Source: Bacillota bacterium (GTDB lineage Bacteria; Bacillota; Clostridia; Christensenellales; UMGS416). Taken from it: a DNA stretch of 64,000 bases. This document shows positions 44,685 to 52,663 of the stretch, piece by piece. The stretch covers positions 1 to 64,000 of the forward strand of contig JAEYRH010000011.1 in assembly GCA_023435705.1 (NCBI GenBank). Reading direction: 5' to 3'. Below the pieces are notes generated by a model. The model was not told the origin of the DNA, searched no databases, and saw nothing but the letters and a program-made list of their open reading frames with translations. The position numbers and the translations under genes were made by a program. Position 1 is the first letter of the stretch. Each line of letters opens with the position of its first letter.

Positions 44685-44713
44685 TTGCTCCCATCCACAA
44701 TCAGTGCTATGAT
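44685..44713 (+). promoter_or_regulatory. promoter in front of the lipoprotein pseudogene
   Basis: TTGCTC (44685-44690) and TATGAT (44708-44713) with a 17-base spacer, 35 bases before the ATG. The promoter seems intact although the gene is broken. Confidence 0.5.
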
Positions 44714-44747
44714 AAAAGTGCACACAAATATAAGCCGAGTTGCGCCT

Positions 44748-46200
44748 ATGCTATGGAAGCTTATTGCACTCTTGATCGCGTTGTCGCTATGTATCTTGCC
44801 AGCCGGGTGCGACCAACCCGATGAGCCCACCGGCGCGGAGAAATCCGCACCACCGCTGGCAGGCGACCATGACAGCGCGATTGTGATCGGCTATCCCTGT
44901 GGCAGCAAAGTGGCCACAGAGAAAGGGTTTCTTGCCGGGTTGGACTACCAGCAGGAGTTTTGGCAAGTCAGGGTGGAGCGTACAAATCAAGCCGCTGGCG
45001 CTGCCGTCGGAGTATTCGGACGACGATGAACCCGTGCTGGACGCAGTCCGCACGGACATCGCCTCCGGAGCCGGGGTTGACTGCTATCTTGTTTCCGACA
45101 AAGTAGCCCAGCAGCTGCTGCCAGAGGAGCAGACGATGGATCTCGCGCCGGTAGTGCGGCAAACCGCACCAGCACTGGCCATACTTTATGGCAAGTCTGC
45201 ATCCAGCGCGATGGCTGGGCTGCCGGTTGCGTTGCCAGTAAGCATCCAAATGGGCCAGGCTGCCTTGGTCATTGAAAAGGATGCCGCTGTAAACATCGGC
45301 GATTCGCGATTGGGCATCTCCGATGTGCTGACTTTTCTGGAGGACCGCCCGGCAGTGCGGATTGCCAGTTGGTACAACGGCGACTTTTCCTCAATACTCG
45401 GTGCCCATTGAGCAGACCAAGGGGTTTGACACGTTTTTCCTGCGGGTGGCAACTTTGATTCAAGCAGGTCGTATCATGACCTATGAGGATAACACCAACG
45501 GAAGCCCGGATGGTTATATCGGCCAAAGGACAGCATCAGTATTTCCTACTTGCTACGCGAGAGGAAAAGCGGTGAGGATTTTCTAGCTCTCCCGCTGACG
45601 GGCTGCGCAGCACCGGCATGCCTGATCACTTGAACAGCCCGAAAATGCTGGTCGTGCCAATCGGAAGCACCAGAACGGCGGCGGTCGCGGCGTTTGTGCA
45701 AGATATGTTGACCAGCCAGCGTTGCCATGATCTGCTGTATTACGGCCAGGAGGATGTGGATTACAGGCTGTTGGATGGTAAGGTGGAATACCTAATGGAT
45801 GGCAAGCCACTCAGCCTGGAAGGCAACACCACAGGCGGCTATTATCTGAACCGGGTGTTTTCCTTTTTTAATCCGCATTTCGTGCGGCCAACGGTGTATC
45901 AACCAGCCAATTATGCCTGGGCTTCCAGTTCAGCTGACTAACCGCAGATGGATCTGTTGAACCTGCTTGCAGCAGACAAACGCCGTACGGCGCGGGGGAT
46001 CTACTTTTTTTGATCCAGAAGAAAAAGCGTATCGGCAATTGAGTCTGGAGCGCATGCAATGGATCAACGCCGATGGGTTGCCGGTTGGCTTAAGCTATCA
46101 GGACAGGCTGACGAAGCTCCACAGTCTTTCTGACCGGACAAAAGAAGTTGTGGATGCCTGCCGCAAGAAGGTGGATACCTTGCTTGACAACGGGAAGTGA
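44748..46200 (+). pseudogene. frameshifted extracellular lipoprotein (solute-binding-protein-like)
   Basis: The start MLWKLIALLIALSLCILPAG is a lipoprotein signal with Cys21. The reading then passes through at least four frames, each giving protein-like sequence. The pieces are VIGYPCGSKVATEKGF; EYSDDDEPVLDAVRTDIASG and DLAPVVRQTAPALAILYGKS; FPQYSVPIEQTKGFDTFFLR; MLVVPIGSTRTAAVAAFVQD; and finally ERMQWINADGLPVGLSYQDR with a stop at 46200. If joined they give one protein of about 480 residues, the size of an extracellular solute-binding protein. The order of segments fits that class only loosely. The damage is scattered along the gene, which suggests long decay and not one error. Confidence 0.7.
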
Positions 46201-46326
46201 AGGCGTATAACAGAGATATGTCAGGCTGCGCCGTTTCAGATCACAGAGAATCGCGCTGTTAGGGCCAGTCCCAATGCGTGCTTACATTAATGAAAGCATG
46301 GATCTTGAGATTGAATTTATTATTCT

Positions 46327-46428
46327 ATGGGCATGCCGCGGAAACTCTTAGTGTTCTTGGCCTTATTGATGCTGAGCGATTGCCCGCAGGGTTCAGGCGC
46401 CCGCTCAAATCGCCAACCGCCAGACTGA
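46327..46428 (+). pseudogene. possible orphan lipoprotein signal peptide
   Basis: ATG 46327 opens MGMPRKLLVFLALLMLSDC followed by PQGSGARSNRQPPD and a stop. It looks like the signal peptide of another lipoprotein whose body is missing. The residue before Cys is Asp, which is unusual. It could be chance in a GC-rich stretch. Confidence 0.25.
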
Positions 46429-46487
46429 CTAAGCCGCAACCTAATGGTATTCACTACGAATGCATCGTGAGTAGCTAACCTTGATAT

Positions 46488-46860
46488 AAGTAAGTGTCTA
46501 GAGGTTAAGTTAGCATCATATGCTTCTTCGCTTGCCCATATAAGTGTTTTATATACAAACACAAAAGGAGTTACAACTCAACGCTCCCATACCTGACCTA
46601 CCATATATAGTAGCTATATGTTGAGTTATGCACAAGCGCCTCGTCAAGCCCCTATCCTGTGGATAACTTGGAAATATTTCCTTGCATAATACGGGGCCAT
46701 CTGTTAAAATAAACGTACTTTCTGGGGTTGCACGGCTTGGGGTTTCCCCAATGACTGTGCATATCACTGTGTATAGATATCCACAGGGGAGAGCGGTTCC
46801 GGCGTGTTGCGACGCTGTGCCGTTGTGGATGGAGCAAACCACAGCTTGTGGGTATTGTTG
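46488..46860. other. oriC: probable chromosomal origin (oriC) upstream of dnaA
   Basis: Consensus DnaA boxes: TTATGCACA (46626-46634) and TGTGGATAA, the complement of TTATCCACA (46658-46666). One-mismatch sites: TGTGCATAT (46756), TGTGTATAG (46768), ATATCCACA (46777). Weaker sites: TGTGGATGG (46824) and TGTGGGTAT (46847). An AT-rich part (about 46488-46620) could be the unwinding element. The cluster sits directly before dnaA, and genes to the right are nearly all on the plus strand while gyrA, gyrB and remB to the left are on the minus strand. Both facts support an origin here. Confidence 0.75.
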
Positions 46861-46885
46861 AGAACTTTGGGGGGAACACCGGAGA

Positions 46886-48232
46886 ATGCTGGGAGAACTG
46901 AAGACGGCGCCCGCTCACGAATTATGGGGATCGGTCTGCTCGGTCCTGAAGGGCGAGATGAGCGCCATCGGCTACAAGACGTGGATCGCCACGCTGAATG
47001 TGATCCGCGAGCTGAAGGACGGCAGCCACCCGGTGCTGGTGCTGGAAGCACCCACATCCTTTAACCGGCAGTTTTTGGAGACCCGCTACGCCGAGCTCAT
47101 TTCCAACGCCCTCTCGCAAGCCGCAGGCCGCCTGTGGGGCGTGAAGTTTATTACCGCAGAAGACCGGCAGTATGCCCAGGAGCAGCCGGAGGCGCAGGCC
47201 GCCCACGACAACGCGCTGCCCTTAAACCCAAAATATACCTTTGACGCCTTCGTGGTGGGCAACTCCAACCGCTTTGCCCACGCCGCTTCTCTCGCCGTGG
47301 CCGAAGCCCCGGCCATGAGCTACAACCCGCTGTTTGTGTATGGCGGCGTGGGCCTGGGCAAGACACATTTGCTGCACGCCATCGGCCACTACATCCGCGA
47401 GCAGTACCCCCGCTTCAAGGTCATCTATGTGACGATCGAGAGCTTCACCAACGAGTTCATCCGCGCCATCCAGACCAACGCCAACGACGCTTTCCGCAAC
47501 CGCTACCGCAATGTGGACGTGCTGATGATTGACGACATCCAGTTCATTGCCGGCAAGGAGCGCACGCAGGAGGAGCTTTTCCATACGTTCAACACCTTGT
47601 TTGAGAGCCAAAAGCAGATCATTCTTTCTTCCGACAAGCCGCCCAGGCAGATCGACATAGAGGACAGGCTGCGCTCCCGCTTTGAGTGGGGGCTGATTGC
47701 AGACATTCAGCCGCCGGATCTGGAGACCCGCATCGCCATCCTGCAGAAGAAGGCCGAGCAAGATGGCATCTATGTGGAAGGTGACGTGCTGGAGTTCATC
47801 GCGATGCGCTCGGAAAACAACATCCGAGAGCTGCAGGGGGCGTTGAACCGCGCAGCGGCCTATGCCCGCGTGAGCCAGAAGCCGCTGGATATGGCCTTGG
47901 CCCGCGAGGCATTGAAGGACCTGCTCAACTCCAGCTCCAGCCGCATGGTCTCGCCGGAGACCATCATTTCCAAGGTGGTGGAGCGGTTCGGCATCTCGGT
48001 GGAGGAGCTCAAAAGCAAGAACAAGCAGCGGAGGATTGCCGATGCAAGACAGGTCTCCATGTATTTGATCCGTGAGATGACAGACCTGTCGCTGCCGCGC
48101 ATCGGCGAGATCTTCAACCGCGACCACACCACGGTGCTGCACGGCTGGCGCACTATTTCCGATAACATGGCCAACGATGTGGAGATGCGCAGCTTGTTGG
48201 CTGATATGCAGCGGGAGCTGAATGGGAAATAA
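46886..48232 (+). CDS. dnaA: chromosomal replication initiator DnaA
   Basis: A 448-residue initiator ATPase. Domain I starts ELWGSVCSVLKGEMSAIGYK. The AAA+ domain has the Walker A GGVGLGKTH (about 153-161), Walker B VLMIDDIQFIAG and the sensor-II region ENNIRELQGALNR. Domain IV ends with the DnaA signature IREMTDLSLPRIGEIFNRDH, then TTVLHG. The linker domain II is short. ATG 46886 follows GGAG. Probable oriC lies just upstream. No dnaN follows; the next gene is an FMN-binding protein. The last 15 codons exist twice more in degenerate form at 49136-49180 and 52487-52531. Confidence 0.98.
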   Translation: MLGELKTAPAHELWGSVCSVLKGEMSAIGYKTWIATLNVIRELKDGSHPVLVLEAPTSFNRQFLETRYAELISNALSQAAGRLWGVKFITAEDRQYAQEQPEAQAAHDNALPLNPKYTFDAFVVGNSNRFAHAASLAVAEAPAMSYNPLFVYGGVGLGKTHLLHAIGHYIREQYPRFKVIYVTIESFTNEFIRAIQTNANDAFRNRYRNVDVLMIDDIQFIAGKERTQEELFHTFNTLFESQKQIILSSDKPPRQIDIEDRLRSRFEWGLIADIQPPDLETRIAILQKKAEQDGIYVEGDVLEFIAMRSENNIRELQGALNRAAAYARVSQKPLDMALAREALKDLLNSSSSRMVSPETIISKVVERFGISVEELKSKNKQRRIADARQVSMYLIREMTDLSLPRIGEIFNRDHTTVLHGWRTISDNMANDVEMRSLLADMQRELNGK

Positions 48233-48259
48233 GGTTTCATTTTGGTATTATGATAAGGT

Positions 48260-48288
48260 AAAGGCCGCTCCGATGGGGGCGGCCTTTT
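48260..48288 (+). terminator. dnaA terminator (module copy 1)
   Basis: AAAGGCCGCTCC/GGGGCGGCCTTT, a 12-bp stem with one T.G pair and loop GATG, then TT. The same sequence type recurs at 49249, 51725 and 52557. Confidence 0.85.
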
Positions 48289-48305
48289 GCAACGTTGCCT
48301 GCGGG

Positions 48306-48450
48306 CAGGAAAGCCCCCCTCATCGCATTGCTTTGCAATGCTCAGCCTTGCTCTTGCATCGGCTTCGCCGCTACTACGCAAGGCTGGAGGCTAAGGCCTG
48401 GCCGCCTTGGCGACCATCCCCCCTTGAACGCCCTCCGGGCGCAAGGGCGG
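48306..48450. repeat. family B repeat with embedded element D copy 3
   Basis: AAGCCCCCCTC...GACCATCCCCCCTTG..CGCAAGGGCGGGTGGGG is a family B element. Its usual short TCGC..GCGA hairpin is replaced by a longer insert. That insert contains GCATTGC-TTTG-GCAATGC-like arms and element D in inverse orientation (48345-48384: GCCTTGC..GCAAGGC with CGGC-TTC-GCCG inside). It separates the dnaA terminator from the next promoter. Confidence 0.6.
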
Positions 48451-48565
48451 GTGGGGATTGCTCCGAACCAATTTCGCAGTCTTTTCACTCCTTGCCTTTC
48501 CTTCGCAAATACTTTGGAACAGCGACCTAATTATCCGAATAGGCGAAAATATGTTCTGAATTTGG

Positions 48566-48594
48566 TTGATAAAGATGGGAATAGGTTGTATAAT
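48566..48594 (+). promoter_or_regulatory. promoter of the FMN-binding protein gene (module copy 1)
   Basis: TTGATA and TATAAT (48589-48594), spacer 17. Its context TTTGGTTGAT..GGTTGTATAATG is shared with the promoters at 49319 and 51766. Confidence 0.85.
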
Positions 48595-48648
48595 GCTTAT
48601 GACACATGGATGAATATGGATTGACATTCATTTTTGGGGAGGAAGAAA

Positions 48649-49119
48649 ATGAGCAAGTACGACGAAGCCATGAGGCAGCTGGACGAGAAATTTGGAAACA
48701 AGGACAACCTGATCTCTCTTTCCACCATCGCGCTGGAGCCTGGTGCCGATGGCAAAAGCCGCCCCGCCGCCCGCATTGTGGATGCCTATTATGAAGACGG
48801 TGCGTTCTACACGGTCTCCTACGCGACCTCAGCCAAGATGCTGCAGATCGCCAATAACTCCGAAGTTGCCATTTGCTATATCGTCGAAAACTTCACATCT
48901 GACGGCATCGGTGAAAACCTGGGCTGGGTGTGTGACGAGAAGAATGTGCAGATGATGGCAAAGCTTCGCGAAATCTTCGCCGCATGGTATTATGTAGCCA
49001 ATCACGACGAAGACCCCAACACCTGCCTGCTGCGCATCCGCCTGACAAAAGGCCTGTGGAATGACGCCCACAATGGGATCAAGAATGAAATTGATTTCAT
49101 CAACAAGACTGCAAATTAG
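48649..49119 (+). CDS. pyridoxamine-5'-phosphate-oxidase-like FMN-binding split-barrel protein
   Basis: A 156-residue protein (MSKYDEAMRQLDEKFG, ATG 48649 behind GGGGAGGAAG). The middle has LISLSTIALEPGADGKSRPA, then FYTVSYATSAKMLQIANNSE and VAICYIVENF. This is the strand order of the flavin-reductase/PNPOx-like split barrel: substrate-facing strands followed by K..QI..N..VA. Such small proteins bind FMN, F420 or heme and act as oxidoreductases of unknown substrate. It is a single-gene unit between the dnaA terminator and the module at 49249. A degenerate dnaA tail begins 16 bases after its stop. Confidence 0.78.
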   Translation: MSKYDEAMRQLDEKFGNKDNLISLSTIALEPGADGKSRPAARIVDAYYEDGAFYTVSYATSAKMLQIANNSEVAICYIVENFTSDGIGENLGWVCDEKNVQMMAKLREIFAAWYYVANHDEDPNTCLLRIRLTKGLWNDAHNGIKNEIDFINKTAN

Positions 49120-49135
49120 GTGCGAAGGCCTGGTG

Positions 49136-49180
49136 ATGCGCTGCCTGCTGGCAGGTATGCAGCGGGGATGGAGTGAATAG
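49136..49180 (+). pseudogene. relic of the dnaA 3' end (copy 2)
   Basis: Reads M R C L L A G M Q R G W S E stop, against M R S L L A D M Q R E L N G K stop in dnaA. ATGCGC and ATGCAGCGG are identical in DNA and the codon frame is kept over the first ten codons. No dnaA sequence was found upstream of it. Confidence 0.6.
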
Positions 49181-49181
49181 A

Positions 49182-49212
49182 GCGGGCCGGGACGGAGCCC
49201 GGCCCCTACTGA
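49182..49212. repeat. family A repeat
   Basis: CGGGCCGGGACGGAGCCCGGCCCCTACTGA. An 8-bp palindrome GGGCCGGG/CCCGGCCC with an ACGGAG loop. The same unit is at 53871, 60308-60382 (three partial and full copies) and 63889-63960. Confidence 0.7.
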
Positions 49213-49248
49213 AATACTGGGGCGAACGACTTTGCTGACAGAGAAGAG

Positions 49249-49274
49249 AGGCCGCTCCGGTTGGGGCGGCCTTT
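49249..49274 (+). terminator. terminator module copy 2
   Basis: AGGCCGCTCC-GGTT-GGGGCGGCCT, then TTGC. It is followed by a perfect TCCTCCGGCC/GGCCGGAGG palindrome (49281-49303). Confidence 0.75.
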
Positions 49275-49318
49275 GCTTATTCCTCCGGCCATTGGCCGGA
49301 GGTTCCTCTTGGGTTTGG

Positions 49319-49348
49319 TTGATGGGGATGGGAGTTAGGTTGTATAAT
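49319..49348 (+). promoter_or_regulatory. promoter module copy 2
   Basis: TTGATG (49319-49324), 18-base spacer, TATAAT (49343-49348), with the same flanks TTTGGTTGAT and GGTTGTATAATG as the module copies at 48566 and 51766. Confidence 0.8.
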
Positions 49349-49447
49349 GCCCATCATAAGCAGATAGTCAGGAATTCCATCGAACTGCGGATTTTTTATA
49401 GAATGCAGCCTTGATTTTCAATACTGGTATAGTCGGGGTGGTATGGC

Positions 49448-50104
49448 TTGAATTTGCTGATCAATCTAAGCAATTATATGAGGGAAATGCAAATTGACTA
49501 TGCTGTTTGTGGCGGAAGTGCCATTGACTTATTTATAGGAAGAAAGACTCGTCCACACAAGGATTTGGACGTAGCTGTTTTTTGGGATGACAGAGACAAA
49601 ATTGTGCAGCACATGCTCAATGAAGGATGGCTCGTCTTTGAACCATGCGGCCGTGAATATTTGCACAAAATTGTTTCTATCGATAATCAGAAACGAATCA
49701 AGTCCAATATCTGGTGTGTAAGGCCAGATAATAGCCATTATAGATTTGAAGAACGAGAAGCAGATATGTTCTCGGTTGAATTTGATGGTACTGAGCAATT
49801 GGAGCTGGACTTCATTGAATTCCTCTTTAATAAAAGAGACGAAAATGATTTTCTATTTGCCCGAAACACAAACATTAAAAGAAAATTGTCAGACTCCATT
49901 CACAAAACCGATGAAATACCCTTTTTGGCACCAGAACTTGTTTTATTATATAAGTCTACGGCATTCAGCAATCCAGATTATCAGAAGGATTTTGAAAATA
50001 CTGTTCCTTTGTTATCAAATGACAGCAAGCAGTGGTTGAGAAATGCTTTATTGATTTCATTCCCAGATGGACATGAATGGATACAAAAAATTTATCCTAG
50101 ATGA
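49448..50104 (+). CDS. nucleotidyltransferase (aminoglycoside adenylyltransferase-like)
   Basis: A 218-residue protein with the pol-beta-type nucleotidyltransferase motif CGGSAIDLFIGRKTRPHKDL followed by DVAVF. That is GG-S...D.F.G...R.H.D.D, the metal-binding DxD being DLD. The spacing and the GR.TR.HKD context are those of the family containing ANT(2'')-like and lincosamide nucleotidyltransferases, and many uncharacterised relatives. The true substrate may therefore be a drug or something else. The start is TTG 49448 behind GGGGTGG. The gene is much more AT-rich than its neighbours, a sign of recent transfer. It has its own promoter module. Confidence 0.75.
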   Translation: MNLLINLSNYMREMQIDYAVCGGSAIDLFIGRKTRPHKDLDVAVFWDDRDKIVQHMLNEGWLVFEPCGREYLHKIVSIDNQKRIKSNIWCVRPDNSHYRFEEREADMFSVEFDGTEQLELDFIEFLFNKRDENDFLFARNTNIKRKLSDSIHKTDEIPFLAPELVLLYKSTAFSNPDYQKDFENTVPLLSNDSKQWLRNALLISFPDGHEWIQKIYPR

Positions 50105-50280
50105 TAGCAAACAACGCAGTAATCTGCATAACAGCTTATCGGCGAGGTCTTCCACCGCGACTCCGATGGGCGGCCTTTGGATTGCTGGTGGGGTGGGAGC
50201 AACCGGACAACAACAAGCACGATATGACATGACTTCACCGATCGGATTGGTGTACTCTATACACGAAAGGAGGGGTGGCC

Positions 50281-51705
50281 ATGGAATGGATTCAAAGCCT
50301 TTCAAGGGCGATCAACTACATCGAGAACAATCTGGCCAACGAGATCGGCGTGGATGATGTGGCCGGTCATGTGCATGCATCCAGCGCGAATTTCCAGCGC
50401 ATCTTCAATCTGGTGACCGGAATGACGATTGGCGAATACATCCGCAACCGGCGGTTGACGCTGGCCGGGCAGGAATTGATGCAGGGCAAAGGCAAGATCA
50501 TCGACGTCGCCATGCGATATCAGTATGATACGCAGGAGAGCTTCTCCAAGGCGTTTTCAAGATTCCATGGCGTTGCTCCTTCCGATGTACGGAAACGGAG
50601 CGTGAAGCTGAAAGTCTTTCATCCGCTCACCATCAGCCTGACGATTCAAGGAGGATTCGCCATGTCGCGCACACTGATCAGCCATATTCCCATTCATCCG
50701 CTGCAATACCCTCAGCAAGGGCAGAACTATGTGTTCAACGGCTGCATGAAGTTCCTCATGGAGTGCGTTGGGGAGCAAAACGAGCAATACGATTACTTCT
50801 TCTTTTCCGCGGTCTCCGGAGACAGTTATGTGCAGGTGTTCAACACAAACAAGGAGAAGTGGAGCACCTGCCTTTCGCAGGCGAAATTTGATTACGGCTT
50901 AATCAAGCGTGTCTTTGATGCAATCGGGTATCGCTTCACTTATCTGGAAGCGGCAGATTGGCGGAAAGACAAGGACGCTGTCAAAGCAAAAATCATCGAA
51001 TCCATCGACAAGGGCATCCCCGTGATCGGCAAAGGGTTCTATTCGGTTTTTCACGGTGTAGTGTTGCCGACCAGTGAAATTTCCTGCATCATCGGCTATG
51101 AGAATGACGGCGAGTGTTTTTACCGGCTGACCGAAGAATCAACGGATTTGGTTGCATTTTCGTTGGACGATGCCCTGCCGTATACCTTTGTGTTTCTCGG
51201 GGAAAAGAAAGAGGCGCCTCCGGTAGCACAAGTGTATCGGGATGCATTGAGGCTCGCACCGGGCTTAATGCGGACTCCGCCATGTGACGATCATGATGTC
51301 TATTTCGGAAACGACGCGTTTGAGCAATGGGCAAGGATGCTGGAAAGCGGTTTTTACCGCATGACCAAAGAGGAGTACGAAGCGACAAACGCGATTGCAA
51401 GCTGGTGGTACTACTGCATCTATGTTTGCATCATCGCCACGAATATTTACTCCAAGCAGCACACCACCGATCGGGCAATCCGGCTGAATCCTGACCTTGC
51501 TTCTCTCGCCCCGATTCTGGATCAGGAGTACCGGGCGTTGGATGCCATTGAGAAAGAACTGCAGGCAGCCGGCGGCGATTTCAATGTGACCTACGAGGTT
51601 TTGCAGGATGCCGGGAAATGCAACGAGATTGCCAGGATCCTGAGGAAGTTCCCGGCTGTGCAGGATCGGATCTGTGAGATCATTGAGCGCGGGTTTCCAT
51701 CGTAA
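50281..51705 (+). CDS. AraC-family regulator with large C-terminal effector domain
   Basis: A 474-residue regulator. The two helix-turn-helix units are at the N-terminus: NYIENNLANEIGVDDVAGHV and, about 45 residues later, IIDVAMRYQYDTQESFSKAF followed by FHGVAPSDVRK. The rest (about 115-474) contains YVFNGCMKFLMECVGEQNEQ, then YDYFFFSAVSGDSYVQVFN, IIESIDKGIPVIGKG and PEDEL-like helical parts. This domain resembles that of the XRE regulator at 53.9 kb and the BtrH/C39-peptidase-like fold in outline. It probably binds a metabolite. ATG 50281 follows AAAGGAGG. Target genes are unknown. Confidence 0.78.
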   Translation: MEWIQSLSRAINYIENNLANEIGVDDVAGHVHASSANFQRIFNLVTGMTIGEYIRNRRLTLAGQELMQGKGKIIDVAMRYQYDTQESFSKAFSRFHGVAPSDVRKRSVKLKVFHPLTISLTIQGGFAMSRTLISHIPIHPLQYPQQGQNYVFNGCMKFLMECVGEQNEQYDYFFFSAVSGDSYVQVFNTNKEKWSTCLSQAKFDYGLIKRVFDAIGYRFTYLEAADWRKDKDAVKAKIIESIDKGIPVIGKGFYSVFHGVVLPTSEISCIIGYENDGECFYRLTEESTDLVAFSLDDALPYTFVFLGEKKEAPPVAQVYRDALRLAPGLMRTPPCDDHDVYFGNDAFEQWARMLESGFYRMTKEEYEATNAIASWWYYCIYVCIIATNIYSKQHTTDRAIRLNPDLASLAPILDQEYRALDAIEKELQAAGGDFNVTYEVLQDAGKCNEIARILRKFPAVQDRICEIIERGFPS

Positions 51706-51724
51706 TCAAAGCGGCACAAGGAAC

Positions 51725-51750
51725 GGGCCGCTCCGGTGGGGCGGTCCTTT
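51725..51750 (+). terminator. terminator module copy 3
   Basis: GGGCCGCTCC-GGT-GGGGCGGTCC, then TTTG. Ten-base stem with two G.T pairs, 20 bases after the AraC gene. Confidence 0.8.
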
Positions 51751-51765
51751 GTATATTGGGTTTGG

Positions 51766-51794
51766 TTGATGGGCGGGGGCATCGGTTGTATAAT
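51766..51794 (+). promoter_or_regulatory. promoter module copy 3
   Basis: TTGATG and TATAAT (51789-51794), spacer 17. A ~120-base leader with a GTTGCTTGC/GCGAGCAAC hairpin precedes the hemerythrin ATG. Confidence 0.8.
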
Positions 51795-51915
51795 GTCTAT
51801 AATCTGTAATATGAAGCTGACGTTGCTTGCATTCGTTTGCGTCGCGTATGGCGAGCAACTTGCAGCGGGTTGTTGGTGACTGCAGGCACAGCGGAGGGAA
51901 CGGGGAGGTATCACA

Positions 51916-52458
51916 ATGGGGAAAGCCACTCAGGATTTGCGGAAGGAACATGAGGCGATCCTTTATGTGCTGGAGATTCTGGATAAAATGATGCGATCGG
52001 CAGAAAGCGAAAAGGAATCACTGCTTCGCTACTACAACGAGGTGGTCTATTTTCTGAAGATTTTTGCTGATCTGTGCCATCATGGCAAGGAAGAAAATTA
52101 TCTGTTTCAGGAGCTCGGCAACAAAGGGCTCCCGAAAGATGGCGGCCCTGTGGGCGTGATGCTGCAGGAGCATGCCCAAGGCAGGGGCTTCATAGCCGAG
52201 ATGGGCAGCAGCCTTGACGAAAAGGATATTGCCAAGTTCAGCAGCGCCGCTGTGAAGTATCGCGATCTGCTGAGGAGCCATATTGAAAAGGAAAATAACA
52301 TTCTTTTCCCGATGGCCGATCGGCTGATCAACGAAGAGGAACAGGAGCGCCTGTTCGAAAAATTCGAAGCGCATGAGGAGACTGTCGTTGGGCATGGGGT
52401 GCACGAAAAGCTGCACGCCATGATTGATGCCTGGGCGGATGCTTTCGGCATGGAGTGA
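51916..52458 (+). CDS. hemerythrin-domain protein
   Basis: A 180-residue four-helix protein. The metal-ligand pattern is visible: RKEHEAIL with the first His, CHHGKEENYLFQEL (HxxxE), LQEHAQGRGF, and IEKENNILFPMADRLI, with a final His-rich HEETVVGHGVHEKLH. Non-haem diiron hemerythrins in anaerobes sense or detoxify oxygen or nitric oxide. ATG 51916 follows GGGAGG. It has its own promoter module and is a single-gene unit. A relic of the dnaA tail starts 28 bases after its stop. Confidence 0.9.
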   Translation: MGKATQDLRKEHEAILYVLEILDKMMRSAESEKESLLRYYNEVVYFLKIFADLCHHGKEENYLFQELGNKGLPKDGGPVGVMLQEHAQGRGFIAEMGSSLDEKDIAKFSSAAVKYRDLLRSHIEKENNILFPMADRLINEEEQERLFEKFEAHEETVVGHGVHEKLHAMIDAWADAFGME

Positions 52459-52486
52459 AATAAAAAGGGGCGAATCATTTCTGCGA

Positions 52487-52531
52487 CGCAGCCTACCGGC
52501 AGACATGCAGCGGGAGTTGAACGGGAAGTAA
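52487..52531 (+). pseudogene. relic of the dnaA 3' end (copy 3)
   Basis: CGC AGC CTA CCG GCA GAC ATG CAG CGG then GAG TTG AAC GGG AAG TAA encodes RSLPADMQRELNGK stop. dnaA has RSLLADMQRELNGK. Seven codons differ in DNA, six of them silently. The following ~55 bases, including the terminator, also match the region after dnaA. Confidence 0.8.
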
Positions 52532-52556
52532 GGTTATAAAGGTATTGTGATTGGGT

Positions 52557-52586
52557 AAGGGCCGCTCCGGTGTGGGGCGGCCTTTT
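52557..52586 (+). terminator. terminator module copy 4
   Basis: GGGCCGCTCC-GGTGT-GGGGCGGCC, then TTTT. It follows the dnaA-tail relic just as copy 1 follows dnaA. Confidence 0.85.
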
Positions 52587-52600
52587 GCTTGGGCCGGGCG

Positions 52601-52630
52601 TTGATGATGGGAGGGGTAACGCGGTATAAT
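52601..52630 (+). promoter_or_regulatory. promoter module copy 4
   Basis: TTGATG (52601-52606), 18-base spacer, TATAAT (52625-52630), 34 bases before the TTG start. Confidence 0.75.
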
Positions 52631-52663
52631 GCCTTTGCCATGCATAGCACAAAGGAGACAACC

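Noticed and set aside
46278..46478. A 66-codon ORF in the gap before oriC.
   Set aside because: No ribosome site, and the sequence overlaps the signal-peptide-like relic at 46327 in another frame.
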